Shown: positions 5,963 to 11,265 of the stretch, piece after piece
Layout: each line of letters opens with the position of its first letter
Position numbering within the stretch: position 1 is the first letter of the stretch
NCBI GenBank assembly: GCA_030600525.1
Contig: JAUVLX010000087.1
Coordinates: forward strand, 1 to 11,265
Source of the DNA: Desulfobulbus sp.
GTDB lineage: Bacteria > Desulfobacterota > Desulfobulbia > Desulfobulbales > Desulfobulbaceae
Direction: 5' to 3'
DNA: 11,265 nt
Translations under genes and position numbers: made by a program
Notes under the pieces: model-generated
What the model was told of the DNA's origin: nothing
What the model saw: the letters and a program-made list of their open reading frames with translations, nothing else
The model's database searches: none

Positions 5963-7594
5963 ATGTTCTGTAATCAATGCGAACAAACTGCAAAAGGAAC
6001 TGGCTGTAATATCGCCGGCGTATGTGGCAAAAATGAAGAAGTAGCAGATCTTCAGGATCTGCTCATCCATGCCTTGCAGGGATTGTCTCTTTATGCAAAC
6101 GAAGCACGACAGAACGGCATCGTTGATGAACCAACAGACCTGTTTACCTATGAGGCCATCTTCTCCACCCTGACAAATGTTGATTTTGATCCAGATCGGT
6201 TTTTTGCACTGATTAATAAAACCATAGAATATCGGGAATCGATGAAGGCCAAGGTTGCAGCCGCTGGCGGAAAAACTGATTTCCCTGAAGCTCCGGCAAC
6301 GTTCCTGCCTGCTGATACTGTAGCGGGGATGGCTGATCAGGGGAAAGCATTAAACTTGATTGAGAATCTCGATAGTGATGAAAATATTCGTTCTTTGAAA
6401 CAAACCCTGCTTTACGGTTTAAAGGGTATAGCCGCTTATGCAGACCATGCTGCTATTTTAGGACAGAAGGATCCTGCTGTTGCAGGATTTTGTTACGAAG
6501 CTTTATGTGCACTACTGGCTGAAGGGCTGACCGTGGAGCAATGTGTACCGGTTGCAATGAAGGCTGGAGAAATAAACCTTCGCGCAATGGAGCTTCTTGA
6601 TGCTGCCAATACCGGAAATTACGGTCACCCTGTTCCCACCCAGGTACCGCTTGGCCATCGAAAAAACAAATGTATTCTCATTACCGGTCACGACCTCTAT
6701 GACCTTGAGCTCCTGCTCAAACAGACCGAAGGTAAAGGGATTGATATCTATACCCATGGTGAAATGCTGCCCTGCCACGGCTATCCTGAACTGAAAAAAC
6801 ACGACCACTTTTATGGCCACTTTGGAACTGCCTGGCAAAACCAACACAAAGAATTCCCGAATTTCCCTGGACCAATTCTGTTTACCACTAACTGCATTCA
6901 AAAACCAAAGGATGACTACAAAGACCGCATCTTCACCAACGGTCTGGTCGGCTGGCCAGGAGTCAAGCACATTGAAGACAAGGATTACAGCGCGGTAATT
7001 GAAATGGCCCAAAGTATGGGCGGCTTTACCGATGACGCGGACCAGGGCTCTGTTATGGTTGGTTTTGCACGCAATGCAGTGCTTGGCGTAGCTGATACGG
7101 TTATCGAAGCTGTGAAATCCAAGGCTATCAGGCATTTCTTTCTCGTCGGCGGCTGCGACGGGGCAAAACCTGGCCGGGATTATTTCACCAAATTTGTAGA
7201 ACAAGTACCAGACGACTGCATGGTTCTTACTCTAGCCTGTGGAAAATTCCGTTTCTTTGATAAAGATCTGGGATCCATATGCGGGATTCCACGGTTACTG
7301 GATGTCGGTCAGTGCAATGATGCTTATTCAGCCATTCAGATTGCAGTTGCCTTAGCAGACGCTTTTGAATGCGAGGTCAATGACCTGCCCCTGTCAATGA
7401 TTATCTCCTGGTATGAACAAAAGGCAGTAGCGATCCTACTCACCTTACTCTACCTTGGGATCAAAGATATCCGTCTTGGACCTTCCCTTCCCGCTTTTAT
7501 TTCTCCGGCTGTATTGCAATTTTTGGTCGATACATTTGACATCAAACCAATTGCAGAGACACCGGAAGAAGATCTGAAGGCTATCCTCGGCTAG
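5963..7594 (+). CDS. hcp: Hybrid cluster protein (hydroxylamine reductase / NO reductase), class I
   Basis: Hcp is a cytoplasmic iron-sulfur enzyme that removes nitrogen oxides: hydroxylamine to ammonia in vitro, and NO to N2O as the likely physiological reaction in Escherichia coli. The N-terminal cluster motif is C3-x2-C6-x8-C15-x5-C21, the short spacing of class I enzymes from strict anaerobes such as Desulfovibrio. All ligands of the hybrid 4Fe-2S-2O cluster can be found by motif: H243 (TGHDLYD), E267 (HGEML), C311 (TTNCIQ), C398 (GGCDG, the persulfide cysteine position), C426 (LACGK), C451 (GQCND), and E485 with K487 (WYEQKA). The length of 543 residues is normal and the reading frame is intact. 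The start has GAGGA at 5949-5953. It leads an operon with the siroheme protein and ferredoxin genes, driven from the regulated promoter at 5867-5907. Confidence 0.98.
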   Translation: MFCNQCEQTAKGTGCNIAGVCGKNEEVADLQDLLIHALQGLSLYANEARQNGIVDEPTDLFTYEAIFSTLTNVDFDPDRFFALINKTIEYRESMKAKVAAAGGKTDFPEAPATFLPADTVAGMADQGKALNLIENLDSDENIRSLKQTLLYGLKGIAAYADHAAILGQKDPAVAGFCYEALCALLAEGLTVEQCVPVAMKAGEINLRAMELLDAANTGNYGHPVPTQVPLGHRKNKCILITGHDLYDLELLLKQTEGKGIDIYTHGEMLPCHGYPELKKHDHFYGHFGTAWQNQHKEFPNFPGPILFTTNCIQKPKDDYKDRIFTNGLVGWPGVKHIEDKDYSAVIEMAQSMGGFTDDADQGSVMVGFARNAVLGVADTVIEAVKSKAIRHFFLVGGCDGAKPGRDYFTKFVEQVPDDCMVLTLACGKFRFFDKDLGSICGIPRLLDVGQCNDAYSAIQIAVALADAFECEVNDLPLSMIISWYEQKAVAILLTLLYLGIKDIRLGPSLPAFISPAVLQFLVDTFDIKPIAETPEEDLKAILG

Positions 7595-7624
7595 CAGCTT
7601 TTCCTTTAAGTGACAGAAGAAAAC

Positions 7625-7655
7625 CCTTCCTGTCGGATTTTTCCCGACAGGAAGG
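7625..7655 (+). promoter_or_regulatory. Strong intergenic hairpin covering a Shine-Dalgarno sequence
   Basis: CCTTCCTGTCGG and CCGACAGGAAGG form a perfect 12-bp stem with a 7-base loop (atttttc). No T-run follows on the plus strand, so it is not a normal terminator for hcp. The right arm contains AGGAAGG, the only good Shine-Dalgarno candidate for the next gene. The folded RNA should therefore hinder its translation, or protect the hcp message from 3' decay, giving more Hcp than siroheme protein. The structure is certain; the role is inferred. Confidence 0.75.
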
Positions 7656-7669
7656 AAACCACAACGAAT

Positions 7670-8305
7670 TTGACCACACAAAACCATAAGACTTATATTG
7701 TTATGCCGGATATGGATGCAGGCATGCTTTCGCCACAAGATCTTGAAAAAATAACTGCATTAGTCAGCAGGTATAATATACCCAGAATAAAAATAACGGG
7801 CGCTCAGCGGGTAGCTTTTCTCGGGATGGAACCAAAGCAGGCGGAAAGCCTGCAGAGAGAACTACACGTACCAGAAGAGGCGCCCCATAAGAATGGACGT
7901 CTCCATTATATCCAAGCCTGCCCAGGAAATGCATGGTGCAAATATGGGGTAGCAGACACGCTACGCATGCACAACAGATTAAAAAACATAGAACTTAAAA
8001 ACCCCCTGCCCAGCAAAGTAAAAGTAGGTATTTCAGGATGCAGAATGTGCTGCTGTGAATCCTGGGTCCGTGATGTCGGTCTGGTTGCTGAAAAAAACGG
8101 CTGGCGGTTCACCTTTGGCGGCAATGGAGGCGGAAGGCCGAGAATAGGTGACATTGTTGCTGACGGACTTTCAGAAGATGAGGCAATTACTCTCATTGAA
8201 AAAACATTACACTACTACAGTACTACCGCCAAATTTAAGACACGCAGTGCCCGGTTTATGGAACGGATTGGAATAGAAGCCCTGCAAAAGGCAGTCCTTT
8301 CCTAA
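7670..8305 (+). CDS. Small siroheme/4Fe-4S nitrite-sulfite reductase-like protein
   Basis: This protein of about 211 residues contains one copy of the nitrite/sulfite reductase fold. A ferredoxin-like half-domain comes first (about residues 9-66, including IKITGAQRVAFLG), then the siroheme and 4Fe-4S domain. Cluster cysteines are C84 and C90 (ACPGNAWCKYG) and C124 and C128 (SGCRMCCCES), the C-x5-C and C-x3-C pattern that ligates a 4Fe-4S cluster bridged to siroheme. The following RDVGLV and FTFGGNGGGRPRIGD blocks are typical. The size matches the monomeric low-spin assimilatory-type sulfite reductase of Desulfovibrio (about 27 kDa) rather than dissimilatory DsrAB. The likely reaction is six-electron reduction of nitrite or sulfite; the operon favours a nitrogen-oxide role. 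The frame is open back to a GTG at 7610, but that start has no ribosome binding site and would run the protein through the hairpin. TTG at 7670, 14 bases after AGGAAGG, fits the family N-terminus; ATG at 7703 is an alternative. Confidence 0.88.
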   Translation: MTTQNHKTYIVMPDMDAGMLSPQDLEKITALVSRYNIPRIKITGAQRVAFLGMEPKQAESLQRELHVPEEAPHKNGRLHYIQACPGNAWCKYGVADTLRMHNRLKNIELKNPLPSKVKVGISGCRMCCCESWVRDVGLVAEKNGWRFTFGGNGGGRPRIGDIVADGLSEDEAITLIEKTLHYYSTTAKFKTRSARFMERIGIEALQKAVLS

Positions 8306-8358
8306 CTTCACAAGTACATCCTTTTGCCGAAAATAAATCACGATTGAGAATAGATACA

Positions 8359-9102
8359 ATGAAGAATATGCGAAAAATTATAGAAATTGATGAAGAATTG
8401 TGTGACGGCTGTGGACAATGTGTTCCTGATTGTGCCGAAGGTTCTTTGCAGATCATTGACGGCAAGGCCCGTTTGGTTGCCGATAAACTTTGCGATGGCC
8501 TTGGCGCTTGCCTTGGTTCCTGCCCTACCGGTGCTCTTCGCATTATAGAACGTGATGCTGACGAATTTGATGAAAAAGCTGTGGAAGAATACCTGGCCAG
8601 TATGAAAACCGGTAACGCCAAACAAGCTAAACAGGCCCCAAGTGGATGCCCATCTGCGCAACTACAAAACCTGCAGCCTGCTTCTCCTTGTCAAAGTGCA
8701 AACGCACCAAGTACTCAAGCTGGATCAGCACTCTCCCACTGGCCAGTACAAATTCGTCTGATCCCTGCGACTGCTCCCTTTCTGCAAAACAGTGATCTGT
8801 TGGTTGCAGCAGACTGCACGGCGGTTTCCCATCCCAATATCCAGCAGGATTATATAGCAGGAAAAGTGGTAATGATGGGCTGTCCGAAATTTGATGACCA
8901 GCAGCTTTATACACAACGGTTTACCGAAATATTTGAGACTGCTCAGCTGAAATCACTGACCATTTTGATCATGGAAGTACCCTGTTGCAGCTCTATGACA
9001 CAAATCATTAAGAAGGCTTATGATGCTGTTAAACCTGATCTCCCTGTAAAACAGGTCGTAATTTCTACCCGCGGAACAATCTTGGAAGAATGTGATTGGT
9101 AG
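8359..9102 (+). CDS. FrdX-like dicluster ferredoxin with C-terminal conserved domain
   Basis: The N-terminal 65 residues are a two-cluster ferredoxin domain. The first site is complete (C15-x2-C18-x2-C21-x3-C25). In the second (CDGLGACLGSCP) the second cysteine is leucine, L48, leaving C45, C51 and C55, a change I also know from relatives of this protein. A linker rich in A, Q, S and P (about 83-122, with SGCP at 96-98) leads to a second domain (about 123-247) with well-spaced cysteines: AADC153, MGC175P and VPC209C210. This domain is usual in ferredoxins encoded beside hcp (FrdX), and its function is not established. The likely role is to supply electrons to Hcp and perhaps to the siroheme protein. 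ATG at 8359 is preferred to the in-frame TTG at 8344. It is the last gene of the hcp operon. Confidence 0.88.
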   Translation: MKNMRKIIEIDEELCDGCGQCVPDCAEGSLQIIDGKARLVADKLCDGLGACLGSCPTGALRIIERDADEFDEKAVEEYLASMKTGNAKQAKQAPSGCPSAQLQNLQPASPCQSANAPSTQAGSALSHWPVQIRLIPATAPFLQNSDLLVAADCTAVSHPNIQQDYIAGKVVMMGCPKFDDQQLYTQRFTEIFETAQLKSLTILIMEVPCCSSMTQIIKKAYDAVKPDLPVKQVVISTRGTILEECDW

Positions 9103-9112
9103 ATGCCTTTCG

Positions 9113-9144
9113 GCCTCAAAGGTTTCCAGCCTTTGGGGCATTTT
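9113..9144 (+). terminator. Intrinsic terminator of the hcp operon
   Basis: GCCTCAAAGG and CCTTTGGGGC form a 10-bp stem with one G-U pair and a 7-base loop, followed by ATTTT. It begins 11 bases after the ferredoxin stop codon, on the expected strand. An outer ATGCC/GGCAT pairing offers an alternative fold. The T-run is short, but position and stem make this the probable end of the operon. The rest of the gap to 9292 shows no gene. Confidence 0.7.
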
Positions 9145-9292
9145 GACTAAACACCAGGCAATCATCCAATTTCACAAACTCTTCCCGCAGTCCTTGGCCG
9201 AAGCAACAGCACTTGCTTGATATCTGTTAATTCGTTATTATTGGTAGTGTACTCTCATTATTGGACATCACCTTTTCTCAAAACACGCACCC

Positions 9293-9799
9293 ATGAAAAC
9301 AAACCTGACCTTAATAGGCATGCCAGGAGCTGGCAAAAGTACCGTAGGCATCATCCTTGCGAAGACCCTTTCCATAGGATTTATTGACACTGATATTCTC
9401 ATCCAAATAAACCAGCAGAAATCCTTACAGGAAATCATCGATGCCAGCGACTACCTGAATCTGCGACGCATTGAAAAAAATGAGATATGCAAGCTTAATG
9501 TCACCAACCATGTGATTGCGACCGGAGGTAGTGCCGCCTACAGTGAAAAAGCAATGCGCCACCTGCAGACCTTGTCTACTCTTGTCTTTCTTCATGTGGA
9601 TTATGAAGAGATAATACGACGTATCAAAAATTTCGAAACCCGTGGTATTGCCAAGGCCGACAATCAGAGCTTTCGCGAACTTTTTGCTGAACGCCAAATT
9701 CTATACCGCAAATATGCTGACACTATCATCACCTGCTCTGCCCTGGACCAAGAAGAAGTCTCAGTACAAATTGCGGCAACCTTTCGCAGCCAGCAATAA
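9293..9799 (+). CDS. Shikimate kinase-like protein, divergent
   Basis: This 168-residue P-loop kinase has the length of AroK/AroL, which phosphorylate shikimate in chorismate synthesis. Walker A is GMPGAGKST (9-17). FIDTD (D32, D34) and LRRIE (R58 or R59) match the magnesium and shikimate contacts, and RGIA (R117) is the lid arginine. Two conserved features are altered: the substrate glycine triplet GGG is GGS (78-80), and the usual RxPLY near the C-terminus is RQILY. It may still be a working shikimate kinase, or a paralogue with a changed substrate. No other aromatic amino acid gene is present in the window, so context does not settle this. The ATG has no clear ribosome binding site, but Walker A begins at the right distance, so the start is probably right. 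Confidence 0.8.
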   Translation: MKTNLTLIGMPGAGKSTVGIILAKTLSIGFIDTDILIQINQQKSLQEIIDASDYLNLRRIEKNEICKLNVTNHVIATGGSAAYSEKAMRHLQTLSTLVFLHVDYEEIIRRIKNFETRGIAKADNQSFRELFAERQILYRKYADTIITCSALDQEEVSVQIAATFRSQQ

Positions 9800-9921
9800 A
9801 GATTGCAGCCTTATACAGGTATCGCTGCTGTTAATGACTCTACAAGACGCTGACGCTACCCACATACCATCGCCTTTCTATCCACCCTTAAATATATAAA
9901 GCGACTGCAGCTAAACACTAT

Positions 9922-9927
9922 TATAAT
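9922..9927 (+). promoter_or_regulatory. Possible -10 box upstream of the FAD oxidase gene
   Basis: A perfect TATAAT lies 89 bases before the start codon of the GlcD-like gene. The expected -35 position (9899-9904) is a poor match, so this is only a candidate. No terminator is evident after the kinase gene; the remaining gap (9800-10015) shows no gene. Confidence 0.3.
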
Positions 9928-10015
9928 ACGCCGTTAATATTGACGTGCTGGTTTGCTGAGTATTCGGCTTTTTCATGCACGTTCTTCTTAATACTCCCTT
10001 GCAGAGATAATACAG

Positions 10016-11265
10016 ATGATCAGTGAGCAGGTTCACACAGCACTGCAAAATATAGTCGGTAAAAACAATGTTCACACCGAAACTGCAGATTTAATCACCC
10101 ACAGTTACGACGCCACCCAAAAAGAATATCGCCCTGATGCGGTTGTCTATGCAATGACCGCAATAGAGGTCAGCGAAGTTGTCAAACTCGCTAACCAACA
10201 TCGCATTCCCATAATCCCGCGCGGTGCTGGTAGTGGCTTTACTGGTGGTACTCTCCCCATCCAGGGAGGTATAGTTTTGGTCTTAACCAAAATGAACCGC
10301 ATTCTAACCATTGATGAAGAAAATCTCACAGCCACAGTTGAACCTGGGGTGGTGACCGCCCATCTGCAAAAGGAAGTAGAACAACTCGGTCTATTTTACC
10401 CGCCTGATCCTGCATCAAAGGATTTTTGTACCCTTGGCGGTAATGTGGCTGAATGCGCAGGTGGCCCGCGGTGCGTAAAATACGGGGTGACTAAAGACTA
10501 TATTCTAGGTCTGGAAGTAGTCACTCCGACCGGTGATATTATTCATACTGGTGGAGCAACGATGAAGAATGTTGTCGGTTATGATCTTACCAGACTCTTT
10601 GTCGGCTCAGAGGGGACTCTTGGAATTGTAACCAAAATTATCATACGGCTCTTACCCAAACCTGCTGCAAAAAAAACCATGCTTGTACAATTTGCATCCA
10701 TAGAAGATGCAGCGCAGGCTGTTTCTGCAGTAATCCGCGGCAAGATTATCCCAACCACACTGGAGTTTCTTGACGCAACCACCCTTGCCTGTATCCGTCA
10801 TAACAGCGCATTAAACATACCTGAAGAGTGTAGAGCCCTGCTAATCATTGAAGTAGATGGAGATGCGGATATCCTTGAGCGGCAAGCTGACACCATAATT
10901 AACCTGGTCAGCGGTCTTGATGTACTCCATACTGAAATTGCAGAAACAGAAGAACAATCAGAGGCCATCTGGAGCGTACGCCGTAGCGTCAGCCCCAATA
11001 TGCGGAAAATCAACCCCGACAAATTCAATGAAGACATAGTCGTTCCACGGTCCAGAGTGCCTGACATGATACGTGCCCTTGAAAAACTCTCAAACAAATA
11101 TAATGTTCCTATTGTCAATTTCGGCCATGCAGGCGACGGAAATATTCATGTAAATGTGATGGTTGATCTCAAACAGCCGGGTATGACAGATACTGTACAA
11201 CAGGTACTGCAGGAAATTTTCCAGACAACCGTTGACATGGACGGCTCCATCAGCGGCGAACATGG
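10016..11265 (+). CDS. GlcD-family FAD-linked oxidase (glycolate/D-lactate dehydrogenase), C-terminus cut by window edge
   Basis: The first 416 codons are present and the frame is open at the right edge. Residues about 30-215 are the FAD-binding PCMH domain, with PRGAGSGFTGG (68-78) and GSEGTLGIVT (197-206) contacting the flavin; PDPASKDFCTLGGN (130-143) is a GlcD family hallmark. The C-terminal FAD-oxidase domain follows, with NEDIVVPRS (338-346), GHAGDGNIHVN (370-380) and SGEH (413-416); the histidines of the last two bind metal and substrate in the D-lactate/glycolate dehydrogenase family. It oxidises a 2-hydroxy acid to the 2-oxo acid and passes electrons to an iron-sulfur partner such as GlcF, probably encoded just beyond the window. 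In a sulfate reducer, lactate is the likeliest substrate. About 45 residues should be missing. The start codon follows a weak purine-rich stretch (gcagagataatacag). Confidence 0.93.
   Translation, partial: MISEQVHTALQNIVGKNNVHTETADLITHSYDATQKEYRPDAVVYAMTAIEVSEVVKLANQHRIPIIPRGAGSGFTGGTLPIQGGIVLVLTKMNRILTIDEENLTATVEPGVVTAHLQKEVEQLGLFYPPDPASKDFCTLGGNVAECAGGPRCVKYGVTKDYILGLEVVTPTGDIIHTGGATMKNVVGYDLTRLFVGSEGTLGIVTKIIIRLLPKPAAKKTMLVQFASIEDAAQAVSAVIRGKIIPTTLEFLDATTLACIRHNSALNIPEECRALLIIEVDGDADILERQADTIINLVSGLDVLHTEIAETEEQSEAIWSVRRSVSPNMRKINPDKFNEDIVVPRSRVPDMIRALEKLSNKYNVPIVNFGHAGDGNIHVNVMVDLKQPGMTDTVQQVLQEIFQTTVDMDGSISGEH

Noticed and set aside
6512..7204. 230-codon minus-strand open frame inside hcp
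   Set aside because: It lies wholly within the clearly conserved hcp gene on the opposite strand and resembles no protein family; it is a shadow of hcp codon use.
7610..7669. N-terminal extension of the siroheme protein from GTG 7610
   Set aside because: There is no ribosome binding site before it, the 20 extra residues would be coded by the hairpin, and the family begins near the TTG at 7670.

Overview
The window looks like chromosomal DNA of an anaerobic, Gram-negative, probably sulfate-reducing or sulfur-disproportionating deltaproteobacterium (Desulfobulbales-like). This lineage is an inference, not a measured placement. It rests on a class I (strict-anaerobe type) hybrid cluster protein, a low-molecular-weight siroheme/4Fe-4S reductase of the kind known from sulfate reducers, a FrdX-like ferredoxin, an HcpR-like Crp/Fnr regulator, a glycolate/D-lactate dehydrogenase, and moderately AT-rich base use. 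No phage genes, CRISPR array, tRNA or rRNA were seen.

Layout: 1-702 has no convincing gene but holds a near-perfect long hairpin (272-332). 703-1857 encodes a rhodanese/metallo-beta-lactamase fusion of the persulfide dioxygenase type. 2064-2792 encodes an exported YafK/DpaA-type L,D-transpeptidase-fold protein. A roughly 180-bp palindromic, MITE-like element (2793-2971) starts directly at its stop codon. 3035-3403 (PilZ) and 3503-5119 (membrane dCache-GGDEF diguanylate cyclase) form a c-di-GMP receptor/synthase pair.

The core is a divergent nitrosative-stress locus. A Crp/Fnr regulator (5181-5843, minus) faces an operon of hcp (5963-7594), a mini siroheme reductase (7670-8305) and a FrdX-like ferredoxin (8359-9102), closed by a terminator (9113-9144). 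A 14-bp FNR-type box (5867-5880) lies between the divergent genes, about 41 bp upstream of the start inferred from a TATGAT -10 box. This is class II activator geometry, and the box is also close enough to the regulator's start for autoregulation. A 12-bp perfect hairpin (7625-7655) covers the only good Shine-Dalgarno sequence of the siroheme gene, which suggests post-transcriptional tuning inside the operon. The likely division of labour is: the regulator senses NO or a related signal, Hcp removes NO/hydroxylamine, the siroheme protein reduces nitrite or sulfite, and the ferredoxin supplies electrons.

The right end holds a divergent shikimate-kinase-like gene (9293-9799) and the first 416 codons of a GlcD-family FAD oxidase that runs off the window.
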